A program made the position numbers and the translations under genes. A stretch of DNA of 64,000 nt, taken from NCBI GenBank assembly GCA_965250245.1, contig OZ252296.1, forward strand, positions 4,092,001-4,156,000, in the 5' to 3' direction. Below, piece after piece: positions 26,872-35,442 of the stretch. The stretch's first letter is position 1, and the number at the start of each line of letters is the position of its first letter. The notes below the pieces were generated by a model. It did not search any database, was not told the DNA's origin, and saw nothing but the letters and a program-made list of their open reading frames with translations. Source of the stretch: JABDIP01 sp965250245. Lineage in GTDB: Bacteria; Pseudomonadota; Alphaproteobacteria; DSM-16000; Inquilinaceae.

Positions 26872-26968
26872 CAATGCGCGACGATATCAGCCCGGCGCTT
26901 TGGCCGTCAAGCAAGCCCGAGTAATTTTGTTTCTCGCAGGACCGGCCAAATCATTCGGTAACCAAAAC

Positions 26969-26983
26969 TGGCATGAGATTTGC
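26969..26983 (+). promoter_or_regulatory. Possible sigma-54 promoter
   Basis: TGGCATG-AGAT-TTGC matches the -24/-12 consensus (TGGCACG-N4-TTGCA) with GG and GC exactly 10 bases apart. It points toward the small gene at 27044; the transcript would begin near 26994-26996. No activator site was identified, and such a match can arise by chance. Confidence 0.4.
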
Positions 26984-27043
26984 GCAATACAATTTGTACG
27001 CTGATTTCCAGTGTGCGGGATTTTCCTAAAAACGAATAGAATC

Positions 27044-27247
27044 ATGGACCAGATAAGGCAGAGCATGATCAAGGCGGCGCAAGAGCTTCGCGCGCTTGCC
27101 AAAACCACCGACGACCCCGTTTTGAGAAACCGCCTCCTGGAGCAGGCGGCGCATCTTGAGCTCACGTCTCAAGAGGAGTCTCAAGATGAGAGCAAATCCG
27201 CACGTGCGCGGCCCGCGCTGTGCGAACCGCATTCGGCGCCGACCTAG
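27044..27247 (+). CDS. Small helical protein of unknown function
   Basis: 67-aa cytoplasmic protein. The first 48 residues are amphipathic helix (MDQIRQSMIKAAQELRALAK and DPVLRNRLLEQAAHLELTSQ), resembling small alphaproteobacterial proteins with the pattern A-LR-LA---DP--R--LL--A--YE-L; the tail is Ser/Arg/Pro rich and disordered. There is no good Shine-Dalgarno sequence, and an ATG is the only sensible start. A sigma-54-like promoter lies about 60 bp upstream. A direct repeat GTCTCAAGA (27167 and 27179) falls in the coding sequence. Function unknown. Confidence 0.5.
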   Translation: MDQIRQSMIKAAQELRALAKTTDDPVLRNRLLEQAAHLELTSQEESQDESKSARARPALCEPHSAPT

Positions 27248-27343
27248 TCGAACGCGGCCCGGTTGACCGCGACGGCCTGCCCGGGCACGCCCGCAGGGGC
27301 GTGAGGAGCCGATCGCGCCATCACGCCCTGACCGGTTTGTCCG

Positions 27344-29245
27344 TCAGCCGGTGGAGGCAGCGCCATCCCTTGCGGTCACCACGATGTGCCGCTCGATATA
27401 GGCGACGATGTTGTCGACGCAGCCCTCGACATCGCTTTGGGCGGTGTCGACCACGAGCTCCGGGCTGTCCGGCGGCTCGTATGGGGCCGACACGCCGGTG
27501 AAGTCCGCGATCTCGCCGGCACGGGCGCGCTTGTAGAGCCCCTTGGGATCGCGCCGCTCGCAGGTCTCCAAATCGGCGGCGATGTAGAGCTCGTGGAAGG
27601 CGTCGCCGGCCGCCTGCCGGGCCCGGTCCCGGTCGCTGCGATAGGGCGAGATGAAGGCGGTGATCACGATGAAGCCGGCATCGGCGAACAGCGCCGCCGT
27701 CTCGCCGATCCGCCGGATGTTCTCGGCCCGGTCGTCCGGGCTGAAGCCGAGATCGGCGTTCAGGCCCCGGCGGACATTGTCGCCGTCCAGCACGTAGACG
27801 TGGAAGCCCTTGTTGAACAGCCGCTTCTCGACCTGCATGGCGAGCGTCGACTTGCCCGAGCCCGACAGGCCGGTGAACCAGATCACCGCACCGTAGTGGC
27901 CGTTGCGCCAGGCCCGGGATTGCGGCGTCAGCAGATGCTCCACCTCGGTCAGGTTGCTCGACTTGACCTGGTAGAGGGCGCGCTGGTCGGGGTAGCCGCG
28001 CATGCTCAGCACGCCGCCGGCGACCGTATCGTAGCCGTCCACCAGCACCATGCGGCCGGTCGCGGCCCCCTGGCCGAACTCGTCCAGCGCCAGCATCTCG
28101 CGCGAGCGCAGCACGATCTCCGCCACCTCGTTGCGATTGACCGCCTCACTGCCCCGGCCGGACAGGTCCTGGGTGTCGACCACCCGCTCGATGGATTGCA
28201 CGGTCACCGTCGACTCGCCGGTCGCCAGCTTCATCTTGAAGCTGCGGCCGACCGTCAGCGGCTGCCCGCCGATCCAGAACAGGCTGGCCCGGAAGACATT
28301 GCTCAGCGCCGGCAGGTCGGTGTCATGGCTGGCGACGTCGCCGCGCTCGACGAAGATCTGCTCATCCAGGGTGAAACCGACGACCTCGCCGGCCTTGGCG
28401 GCGCGCGGCCCGCGGCGCTTGCCCCAGACCTCGATGCTCTTGACTTTCGCGGTGTTGTTGCCGGGAGAGAACCGCAGGGTGTCGCCGACCCGCAGGACCC
28501 CACTCTCAACCCGCCCGACGATGATCCGCCGGTGGTCGAACTTGTAGACGTCCTGGATCGGGAACCGCAGCGGCTGGTCGACCGGCGTCGACGGGGCCTC
28601 GAAGCGGTCCAGCGCATCCATCAGGGTCGGCCCGTCATGCCAGCCCATGCGCTCCGACGGCACCACCAGGTTGTCCCCGTCCCGCGCGGAGATCGGCACC
28701 ACGAAGGTCGGCGCCAGCCCGATCTCCTCCAGATAAGCGGTGATCTCCGCCTTCAGCGCCGCGAAACGGTCGGGATCGAATCCGACCAGGTCCATCTTGT
28801 TGACGGCGACGGCGATCTGCCGCTGTCCGAGCAGGTTCAGCACATAGCTGTGCCGCCGCGTCTGCTCGCGCACGCCCTCTTCGGCGTCGATCACCAGGAC
28901 CGCCGCATCGGCGCTCGCGGCCCCGCTGATGGTGTTCTTCAAGAACTCGCGATGGCCGGGCGCGTCGATGATCACATAGTCGCGGTAGGCCGATTTGAAC
29001 CAGATCTGGGTGCTGTCGATGGTCACGGCCTGGTCGCGCTCGGCCTGCAGCGCGTCCAGCACGAACGACCATTCCAGCGGCATGCCGCGCTTCTCGCTGA
29101 CCCGGCGCAGCTCCTCCACCCTGCCGTGCGGCAGGCTGTCGGTCTCGTGCAGCAACCGGCCGATCAGGGTCGACTTGCCGTGATCGACATGGCCGACGAT
29201 CACGATCTTCAGGGGCGCGGCGGGCGTTTTCTTGGTCTTGGCCAT
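27344..29245 (-). CDS. cysNC: Bifunctional sulfate adenylyltransferase GTPase subunit / APS kinase (CysN-CysC fusion)
   Basis: 633-aa cytoplasmic enzyme for sulfate activation: the N-terminal GTPase CysN drives ATP sulfurylase with CysD, and the C-terminal CysC phosphorylates APS to PAPS. GTPase motifs are GHVDHGKST (near residue 20), DAPGH and NKMDLVGF; EF-Tu-like domains II and III follow; the APS-kinase P-loop GLSGSGKST is near residue 457 with ITAFISPYRSDR downstream. The start is ATG 29245 (MAKTKKTPAAPLK), 10 bp after cysD. The fusion resembles NodQ-type proteins. PAPS formation suggests assimilation or sulfation of surface polymers. Confidence 0.95.
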   Translation of the reverse strand: MAKTKKTPAAPLKIVIVGHVDHGKSTLIGRLLHETDSLPHGRVEELRRVSEKRGMPLEWSFVLDALQAERDQAVTIDSTQIWFKSAYRDYVIIDAPGHREFLKNTISGAASADAAVLVIDAEEGVREQTRRHSYVLNLLGQRQIAVAVNKMDLVGFDPDRFAALKAEITAYLEEIGLAPTFVVPISARDGDNLVVPSERMGWHDGPTLMDALDRFEAPSTPVDQPLRFPIQDVYKFDHRRIIVGRVESGVLRVGDTLRFSPGNNTAKVKSIEVWGKRRGPRAAKAGEVVGFTLDEQIFVERGDVASHDTDLPALSNVFRASLFWIGGQPLTVGRSFKMKLATGESTVTVQSIERVVDTQDLSGRGSEAVNRNEVAEIVLRSREMLALDEFGQGAATGRMVLVDGYDTVAGGVLSMRGYPDQRALYQVKSSNLTEVEHLLTPQSRAWRNGHYGAVIWFTGLSGSGKSTLAMQVEKRLFNKGFHVYVLDGDNVRRGLNADLGFSPDDRAENIRRIGETAALFADAGFIVITAFISPYRSDRDRARQAAGDAFHELYIAADLETCERRDPKGLYKRARAGEIADFTGVSAPYEPPDSPELVVDTAQSDVEGCVDNIVAYIERHIVVTARDGAASTG

Positions 29246-29255
29246 GGCTCGGGGC

Positions 29256-30053
29256 TCACATATAGCCGTCGCTGCGCAGACGCTCGAACGCGTCCTCGGA
29301 TTCATGATCCATCGAGCGCCCGGCCCGCTCCGGCGTGCGGGTCACTTCCAACTCGGCGATGATCGCATCGATGGTGTCGGCGGTGCTGTCGACGGGAAAC
29401 GTGATGTTCTTCTCGCCCAGCGACCGGTAGCGCTTGCCGTCCCTGGCGAAATAGAGCGGCACCACCGGGATCTTCTCGCGCTTGGTATAGCGCCAGATGT
29501 CGATTTCCGTCCAATGCAGCAGCGGGTGGATGCGCACATGGGTGCCGTCCGGGAACTCGGTCTTGTACTGGTCCCAGAACTCCGGCGGCTGGTCCCGAAA
29601 ATCCCAGTTGCCCTCGGCATTGCGCGGGCTGAAGACCCGTTCCTTCGCGCGGGTGCTCTGCTCGTCCCGGCGGATGCCGAGGATCATGCCGCGATAGCGG
29701 TCCCGGTCCATCAAAGCGCGCAGCCCGGCCGTCTTGCGGGCCGCCGCGCGGGCGCCCGGCGGCAGGGTCTGATCCATCTCGGATTCCGGCGGGCAGGTCT
29801 CGACCTTCAGGGTCAGCCCCCAATCGGGCACCAGCCGGTCGCGGAACGCGTAGACTTCCGGCAGCTCCATTCCGGTGTCCAACTGGATCACCGGAAACGG
29901 CACCCGGCCATAGAACGCCTTGCGCGCCAGCCAGAGCAGCGCGTTGCTGTCCTTGCCGATCGACCAGAGCATGCCCAGCGGCTCGATCCGGTTGAACGCC
30001 TCGCGCAGGATGTAGATCGAGCGGGCCTCGAGATCATCGAGATGGCCGGTCAT
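29256..30053 (-). CDS. cysD: Sulfate adenylyltransferase small subunit (CysD)
   Basis: 265-aa PP-loop ATP pyrophosphatase subunit of ATP sulfurylase. It starts MTGHLDDLEARSIYILREAF and has the PP-loop MLWSIGKDSNALLWLARKAF, then RRDEQSTRAKERVFSPR and the C-terminal FPVDSTADTIDAIIAELEV. It is shorter than common CysD proteins (about 300 aa), and the segment after the PP-loop (QLDTGMELPEVYAFRD) differs from the usual H-DT-WKF-EM-FRD, so this is a divergent CysD lineage. It is the first gene of the cysD-cysNC operon. Confidence 0.93.
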   Translation of the reverse strand: MTGHLDDLEARSIYILREAFNRIEPLGMLWSIGKDSNALLWLARKAFYGRVPFPVIQLDTGMELPEVYAFRDRLVPDWGLTLKVETCPPESEMDQTLPPGARAAARKTAGLRALMDRDRYRGMILGIRRDEQSTRAKERVFSPRNAEGNWDFRDQPPEFWDQYKTEFPDGTHVRIHPLLHWTEIDIWRYTKREKIPVVPLYFARDGKRYRSLGEKNITFPVDSTADTIDAIIAELEVTRTPERAGRSMDHESEDAFERLRSDGYM

Positions 30054-30173
30054 AAGCGCGTCAGCCCTTATTCACACAGAATTTGCGGAGAACATTTCTA
30101 TTCTACGAGTGGATTTAAGGAATAGTTGCCTCGACATCAACCATAAAGGATGGACGTGTCGCAAACGCTAATG

Positions 30174-30188
30174 CGATTGCGGCAATCG
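30174..30188. promoter_or_regulatory. 15-bp palindrome upstream of cysD
   Basis: CGATTGC-G-GCAATCG, perfect 7-bp arms with one central base, about 120 bp upstream of the cysD start and about 70 bp beyond the end of the protease-like gene. The 200-bp region otherwise shows nothing recognisable. It could be an operator or a short transcript hairpin; no regulator can be named. Confidence 0.35.
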
Positions 30189-30254
30189 ACAGGTTGACAG
30201 GATTTCAGGATCCGCAGGCCCCAGGCCCCGGCCGTTCAGCCCGGTATCGGACGG

Positions 30255-31085
30255 CTAATGGGTCGCCGGCGGATTGGGATCGTGGAACACGGCGTTCCGG
30301 GCGGCCTCGGCAAAGGACGAGGCGGGTACCGCGACACCAACGGATTGGCCGGCATCGTGCTGCACGGCGACATTGATCGCCAGAAGGTCGGCGTCTCCGC
30401 CCGGCCGCAGCAGCAGCAGCGGCGACCCGGCATCGCCCAGGGTCGCGTCGCAGCCATGCAGCATCAGCCCGCTGACCCGGCTCATGCCCGCCAGCTCACA
30501 GCCGAAATGGGCGGAGAGCTGATCGGCGCTGTCTTCGCTGAAGCCGGCACGGACCAGCGTCGCCTTGCCGTCTTCCAGCGACTCGACCAGCCCGGCCTCG
30601 CCGACGACGCGCCAGGGGATGGGCCGAAGCCCCAGCGGGCGGTCGACGATCAGGATCGCCCAGTTCAGCGTCGGCTGATCGATGGCGATATCGCGGTACT
30701 CGGCCTCGGCGGTCGCGAAGATCAGGCCGGCGCCGGCCGCGGCCTCGTCACCGCCCGCCTCGCCTCCGGCGACGAATTCCAGGTCCGTGGCCCGGAACCA
30801 GGTCAATCGGCGATGATCGTAGAGGCAGTGCGCCGCCGTCAGCACATGCCGGGGACCGATCGCCGCGCCGGTGCAGAAGCCTCCGGTCGGAAGATTGACC
30901 CGGCCGATGGCCGACCAGGGCCAAGCGTCGGATTCCACGGGAATCCGGTCATCCATACCGAGAATGCCCGTCAGGCTGCCGCTCCAGGCCGCCCCGCCCA
31001 GCGCGATCAAGAAGCAGAACGCGACACCGAGGATGTGCGCAAGGCCCCGCATGGGCCGTTGATGACGCGCCGTGATCCTATGCAT
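30255..31085 (-). CDS. Trypsin-fold secreted protein lacking catalytic Asp and Ser (pseudo-protease)
   Basis: 276-aa exported protein with an N-terminal hydrophobic segment (LAHILGVAFCFLIALGGAAW) and an S1-family chymotrypsin fold. The His motif is intact (HVLTAAHCLYD, H86), but the Asp motif reads TLNWAIL with N141 in place of Asp, and the Ser motif reads CDATLGDAGSPLL with A219 in place of the nucleophile Ser. The codons are unambiguous (AAC and GCC). The rest of the fold, including the cysteines, is well kept, so this is likely a non-catalytic binding protein rather than decay. ATG 31085 or 31052 may be the start. Standalone gene. Confidence 0.85.
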   Translation of the reverse strand: MHRITARHQRPMRGLAHILGVAFCFLIALGGAAWSGSLTGILGMDDRIPVESDAWPWSAIGRVNLPTGGFCTGAAIGPRHVLTAAHCLYDHRRLTWFRATDLEFVAGGEAGGDEAAAGAGLIFATAEAEYRDIAIDQPTLNWAILIVDRPLGLRPIPWRVVGEAGLVESLEDGKATLVRAGFSEDSADQLSAHFGCELAGMSRVSGLMLHGCDATLGDAGSPLLLLRPGGDADLLAINVAVQHDAGQSVGVAVPASSFAEAARNAVFHDPNPPATH

Positions 31086-31767
31086 GGCTCAGGCCCATGG
31101 GGATGGCCGCTGGTCCGGCAGGGACATCGCACCGGCGGCCGCGCTCAGCGGCGGCTGAGGCGATGTGACGCGGGAGATATGGTCGAACGCTTCGAAAGGA
31201 ACGGCCCCCGAGGATGGCCGTACGCGACCCGCCTTCCTGGCAGGCCGTCGCACGCAGGCTACGGTCGAAAGAGGGTGCCAGGGATAGCCGATAAAAGGGT
31301 GTGCGAAATCTGTGACTTATCCGCCACAGCGGCGGAATTCGGGCAAAAAAATTGGCGGGAGCCCCAGGAGCGCCCGCCAGAGATTGATAACATGGACGAG
31401 AAGGAAGCTAGCAAGATGCACCCGGTTGCTGTTGTGTCAAAGTTGTGACATCCCGGCACAGGGCCAATTCCTGCTTGAATCTCATGATGTTACAAACGAC
31501 GTTCAGAAGCGTCGCAAGAGTCCTGTCACAAGCATCGGCAGGACAAGCGGGTCTCGGCCAATGCCCGAACAGCAGGCCGACATTGACTCGTTACCCCCGC
31601 CATCTAAACTGTTTTTTAGCCAAACATGGGTTCTTCTGTTCCGACTGCGCATTGTCGATCAACTTGGCAATAAAAGTCTGCGGAGGGGCCGGAAACACCA
31701 GATGCGGTACGTCATCAAAGATCGCGTCTCGGATAACCTGGACACCGACTTCGGGCATCGTGCTCAT
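31086..31767. other. 682-bp stretch without a convincing gene
   Basis: Between the divergent protease-like and lipoprotein genes. It is less GC-rich than its surroundings from about 31290 on. Open frames here lack ribosome sites and family features. An 18-codon frame MDEKEASKMHPVAVVSKL (31392-31448) was seen but cannot be supported. TGTCA and TGACA half-sites (31436-31451) form a small inverted repeat. It probably holds the promoter and leader of the lipoprotein-chvI-chvG unit. Confidence 0.4.
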
Positions 31768-32226
31768 ATGAAGCATGGACATCGATGGTTGGGGGCAACG
31801 GTTGCCGCATTTCTGCTTGGCGCATGCGCCATGCAGGATCGTGGTGCCGTAGAGCCGCCCGAAGCGGTTGATTCGACGGACTCGGTCGAGCAGCTTGCCT
31901 CGGTGCCGCTTCCGCCGGTCAAACCCGTGCCGCCGCCTCGGGCTACCGAAGCCGTCCCGGACGGTCTCGCCAGCGTCGTCGGATTCGACGAGGACGCCGT
32001 GCGGAACCTCCTGGGCGACCCCATCTGGGTCAAGGAGATCCCTCCCGCCCTGTCGTGGCAGTACGCGTCCGATGCCTGCGTCCTTGAGTTGCTCTTCTTC
32101 ATGGAAGTGACCACGCGGAACTTTCGGGTATTGTCATACGACGTAACCAGTGATGACGATGCCATCGATGTCGACCAACGCTGCCTATCAACCCTCGTCG
32201 CCCAAGCGGACGACCGACGAAGCTGA
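31768..32226 (+). CDS. Small envelope lipoprotein
   Basis: 152-aa predicted lipoprotein: signal peptide with lipobox LGAC (near residue 18), then a Pro-rich linker (VPLPPVKPVPPP), and a C-terminal domain with the pattern LLGDPIWVKEIPPALSWQYA followed by CVLELLFFM. That G-P-x-E-x-PA-x-WQY pattern resembles a set of alphaproteobacterial lipoproteins with a BamE/SmpA-like small domain; the role is unknown. The 3' end overlaps the start of chvI by about 74 bases in another frame, which suggests coupled expression with the two-component system. Confidence 0.75.
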   Translation: MKHGHRWLGATVAAFLLGACAMQDRGAVEPPEAVDSTDSVEQLASVPLPPVKPVPPPRATEAVPDGLASVVGFDEDAVRNLLGDPIWVKEIPPALSWQYASDACVLELLFFMEVTTRNFRVLSYDVTSDDDAIDVDQRCLSTLVAQADDRRS

Positions 32227-32959
32227 CGCCGTCCGCGTCGCACTGATCGACGACGACGAGCTGTTCCGCGAGGCGCTCGGCATGAACCTGCTGGACGAAG
32301 GGTACGATGTCGTGTCCTTCGACGGGGGTGAAGCCGCGCTGGCCTATTTCCAGTCTGATGGCGGGCGCGCCGACATCATCCTGCTGGACTGGCGCATGCC
32401 CAACCTGGACGGGATCGAGGTGCTGCGCCGCCTGCGCGACGACGGGATCGACGTGCCGGTGATCTTCCTGACCGTGCTCAGCGATCAGATCTACGAGGAA
32501 TCGGCCCTGGCCGGCGGCGCCATCGACTATGTCGAGAAATCGCGCAGCTTCTCGATCCTGCTGAAGCGCATGCAACTGATCACCGGCGGCCAGAAGGCCC
32601 AGTCGGGCGAGGAAGGCGCCGGGGCAAGCTCGGAGACCATGAGCTTCGGACCGCTGGAGCTGCATCTCGGCGCCTGCCGGGCGACCTGGCGCGGGCGGCA
32701 GGTCGACCTGACATTGACCGAATTCAAGATCGTGCGGGTCATGGCCTCGCGGGCCGGCGAGGATCTGTCCTACCGCGAGATCTACGACCTGGCGCGCGGC
32801 GCCGGCTTCATCGCCGGCTACGGCGCGGCCGGATTCCGCGCCAATGTGCGGGCCTTCATCAAGCGAATCCGCCAGAAGTTCCGGGCGGAGGACTCCAAGT
32901 TCGACATGATCGAGAATTACCCAGGCTTCGGCTACCGTTGGAGGCGCGAGGGTGGCTGA
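32153..32959 (+). CDS. chvI: OmpR-family response regulator, ChvI type
   Basis: Transcription factor of about 268 aa. Receiver domain: acidic pair in VALIDDDELF, phospho-acceptor Asp near residue 79 (DIILLDWRMPNLDG), Lys in DYVEKSRSF; the C-terminal winged helix has LTLTEFKIVRVMASRAGEDL and ends NYPGFGYRWRREG. The ALIDDD start and SYREIYDLARG segment are as in ChvI. Several starts are possible (GTG 32150, ATG 32153, 32159, 32168); none has a clear ribosome site. Overlaps chvG by 8 bases. In rhizobia and Brucella, ChvI/ChvG respond to acid or envelope stress. Confidence 0.9.
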   Translation: MTMPSMSTNAAYQPSSPKRTTDEADAVRVALIDDDELFREALGMNLLDEGYDVVSFDGGEAALAYFQSDGGRADIILLDWRMPNLDGIEVLRRLRDDGIDVPVIFLTVLSDQIYEESALAGGAIDYVEKSRSFSILLKRMQLITGGQKAQSGEEGAGASSETMSFGPLELHLGACRATWRGRQVDLTLTEFKIVRVMASRAGEDLSYREIYDLARGAGFIAGYGAAGFRANVRAFIKRIRQKFRAEDSKFDMIENYPGFGYRWRREGG

Positions 32960-34496
32960 CGAGCCGCAGGAACGCGCCGAACGCGCGGTCGTCCTGCGAG
33001 CGCCATGGTTTCTGCGGTCCCTAGCGATCAGGATGCTGGTGCTGGTCATCGTCTTCTTGACCGTGCCGATCCTGATCTACCAGCAGTTCCTGGCCGCAGA
33101 CCGCGAGAAGCGCGAATTGCTGTTGCGCGACGCACAGCTGCAGGGCGAGCTCATCGCCCGATCGCTGGCGCGCGTCCTGCAGAATGCCGAGACCGGCATT
33201 CCCAGCGAGATCGTCGAGGACCTGTCGCAATTCGTGCAGAGCGATGCCCGGGTGCGCATCCTGCTGCGCCCGGCCGAGGTGCCGGACGCGCTCGGCTTCT
33301 TCTACGTCGCCTCCGCCCCGACGGTCTCCATCGAGGCCCAGGAGCGCGACCGCGAGGAACTGGTCAGCCAGGGCATCCTGGGCCGGCTGACCCAGACCTG
33401 CAGCGGCAACGTGCCGCTGGCCATGCGCTTTCCGACCCAGGATGGCGGCCAGGAGGTGCTGACCTCGATCACCCCGGTCAATACTGAATTCGGATGCTGG
33501 GCGATCGTCACTTCGCAGGATTCCGAGGCCATCGTCGGCTCCTCGATCGGCCAGCCCTACTGGAAGACGCCGGAAGTCCGGGTCGCAGCGCTGATCTACG
33601 CCGCCATGGCGGTGCTGGTGCTGGCGATCTTCCTTGGCATCTGGCGCAATCTGCGGCGGTTTGGCGGGCTGGCGCGCCAGATCGGCGAAGACCCGGTCAA
33701 CGCCGAGTCCTTCGCCGCCCAGAACACCCTGCCCGAACTGCAGACCGTGGCGCAGGACTTCGACCGGCTGGTGGACAGCCTGAAGAACTCCGCCGACCGC
33801 ATCCGCCAGGCGGCGGAGGACAACGCGCACGCCTTCAAGACGCCGATCGGCGTGATCCGGCAATCGGTGGAGCCGCTGAAGCGCATGGTGCCGGCCAACT
33901 CCCGCGGCGCCCGCGCCATCGACATGATCGAGCAGTCGGTCCACCGCCTCGACAGCCTGGTCTCGGTCGCCCAGCATATCGAGGACGCGACCGCCGATCT
34001 GCTGGAGCCGCCCTGGCGCAATGTCGATCTCTCCGACCTCGTCAGCCGGATGCTGGGCGGCTATGCCGGCCTCGACATCAAGCTGCAGCCGCGCTTTGTC
34101 CTCAGCCTCGACAAAAGCGTCATGGTCCGCGCCAATGAAGACCTTCTGGAAACAGTCATCGAGAATCTGGTCGACAACGCGGTCAGCTTCTCGCCGCCCA
34201 ACGGGCGCATCGATGTCGGCGTGCACCGCAATGGCAAGACCGCCGAGCTGACCATCGAGGACAATGGCCCGGGCGTCGACCCGTCAAATCTGATCCGCAT
34301 CTTCGAGCGCTACATTTCCGAGCGCCCGGAAGCCGTAAACGGTGACGAGCCGGACGGGCGGGACTCCGGCGCCCATTTCGGGATCGGCCTGTGGATCGTC
34401 CGCCAGAACGTGGAAGCGGTCGGCGGAAAGGTGATCGCCGAGAACCGCTCGTCCGGCGGTCTGCGCGTCCGCGTCAGCCTGCCCCGCGCCGCCTGA
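32952..34496 (+). CDS. chvG: Sensor histidine kinase, ChvG type
   Basis: 514-aa inner-membrane kinase. Two transmembrane helices (about residues 27-45 and 212-232) flank a periplasmic sensor of some 165 aa; a HAMP-like linker follows. The phospho-acceptor is H293 in AEDNAHAFKTPIGVIRQ, a ChvG-specific H-box variant (N-A-H-A-F-K-T-P). ATP-binding boxes N (VIENLVDNAVSFS), G1 (IEDNGPGV) and G2 (GIGLWIVRQN) are intact. Start GTG 32952 inside chvI gives translational coupling. Partner of ChvI. The usual downstream hprK/pts genes are not present here. Confidence 0.91.
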   Translation: MADEPQERAERAVVLRAPWFLRSLAIRMLVLVIVFLTVPILIYQQFLAADREKRELLLRDAQLQGELIARSLARVLQNAETGIPSEIVEDLSQFVQSDARVRILLRPAEVPDALGFFYVASAPTVSIEAQERDREELVSQGILGRLTQTCSGNVPLAMRFPTQDGGQEVLTSITPVNTEFGCWAIVTSQDSEAIVGSSIGQPYWKTPEVRVAALIYAAMAVLVLAIFLGIWRNLRRFGGLARQIGEDPVNAESFAAQNTLPELQTVAQDFDRLVDSLKNSADRIRQAAEDNAHAFKTPIGVIRQSVEPLKRMVPANSRGARAIDMIEQSVHRLDSLVSVAQHIEDATADLLEPPWRNVDLSDLVSRMLGGYAGLDIKLQPRFVLSLDKSVMVRANEDLLETVIENLVDNAVSFSPPNGRIDVGVHRNGKTAELTIEDNGPGVDPSNLIRIFERYISERPEAVNGDEPDGRDSGAHFGIGLWIVRQNVEAVGGKVIAENRSSGGLRVRVSLPRAA

Positions 34497-34550
34497 CGCA
34501 AGATTCGGTCGAAGTCCGGGAAATCCTCTGTCTTCCGGTAAGCAATGCAT

Positions 34551-34589
34551 TGACATTGCTACAAATCGGTTCAAATTGAATCAATGTCA
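34551..34589. promoter_or_regulatory. Inverted repeat upstream of the HD-GYP gene
   Basis: TGACATTG (34551-34558) and CAATGTCA (34582-34589) are perfect 8-bp arms around a 23-base AT-rich centre that contains TTCAA-A-TTGAA. It lies in the 265-bp gap between chvG and the HD-GYP gene, the only structured part seen there. It may be an operator; the regulator is unknown. Confidence 0.4.
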
Positions 34590-34761
34590 CAGAATTCACA
34601 CAAACCGTCACCACGTCCTCACTCTAGGGTGCCGGTTGAGCCTGTCGCCGCGTCCTGAAGCCGCGCGCGACGGATGGACTGCATAGGATCGTATCGATTG
34701 CCCGCCGCCCCGCATGCTTCCCGTGAAACAAGAACCGTGATCTGCCGGTGGGAGTCCGTGA

Positions 34762-35442
34762 ATGCCTGACGGCATGCTCGGAATGCCCGCCGCGGTCGCA
34801 TCGCAGCTGCCATCGGTCTCCGACTGGCTGGTCGGCGGCATGGACGCGCAACATGCCAGCGGCCTGATCCGGACGGCCGACAGCCTGAACCGGGAATCCG
34901 GCCGGCATATGCGCCGCATCGGGCTCTATTCCTCGCTGCTCGCCGGGCGCCTGGGCTGGTCGAGCGAAGCGGCGGCGCGGCTGCAACAGGCGGCCGCCCT
35001 GCACGATGTCGGCAAGCTGCACATCCCGGTGCACATCATCGACAAGCCGGGGCCGCTCGACGACATCGAGCGTGCGACGATGCGCAACCACACGGTCATC
35101 GGCCATCGCATGCTGTCCGCCGGCCGACATCCGACCATGCAGCTGGCCGCATCCATCGCGCTCAGCCATCACGAGCGCTGGGACGGCAGCGGCTACCCCT
35201 ACCGGCTGGCCGGCTGCGCCATCCCGATCGGCGCCCGCATCGTCGCCGTGGCGGATTCCTACGATGCGCTGCGCATGGAGCGGTCGTACAAGCCGGGGCT
35301 CAGCCATCAGGATGCCGTCGACATCATGCTGCGCGGCGATGAGCGCACCAAACCCGGCCATTTCGACCCGCTGGTGCTGACAACCTTCCAGAACCTCCGC
35401 GAGAGCATGCGGATGGTCTACGAGACCTACCGCGACTGGTAG
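34762..35442 (+). CDS. HD-GYP domain phosphodiesterase (cyclic di-GMP type)
   Basis: 226-aa cytoplasmic protein made of one HD-GYP domain. The HD pair is H81-D82 (AALHDVGKLHIP), with HTVIGHRML, SHHERWDGSGYPYRLAG and VAVADSYDAL completing the metal site; the GYP motif is intact, so cyclic di-GMP hydrolysis is expected. It has no receiver, PAS or membrane domain. ATG 34762 has GGGAG nine bases upstream. The last 40 residues resemble the standard HD-GYP C-terminal helices. Close to chvG but separated by 265 bp, so not clearly in the same operon. Confidence 0.9.
   Translation: MPDGMLGMPAAVASQLPSVSDWLVGGMDAQHASGLIRTADSLNRESGRHMRRIGLYSSLLAGRLGWSSEAAARLQQAAALHDVGKLHIPVHIIDKPGPLDDIERATMRNHTVIGHRMLSAGRHPTMQLAASIALSHHERWDGSGYPYRLAGCAIPIGARIVAVADSYDALRMERSYKPGLSHQDAVDIMLRGDERTKPGHFDPLVLTTFQNLRESMRMVYETYRDW

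Noticed and set aside
27386..29362. 658-codon plus-strand frame
   Set aside because: Antisense to cysNC; no motif.
31392..31448. 18-codon frame that could be a leader peptide
   Set aside because: Weak ribosome site and no attenuator-like structure after it; cannot be told from chance.
31312..31767. N-terminal extension of the lipoprotein reading
   Set aside because: The upstream part has no ribosome site and no conserved pattern, and the lipoprotein signal peptide begins at 31768.
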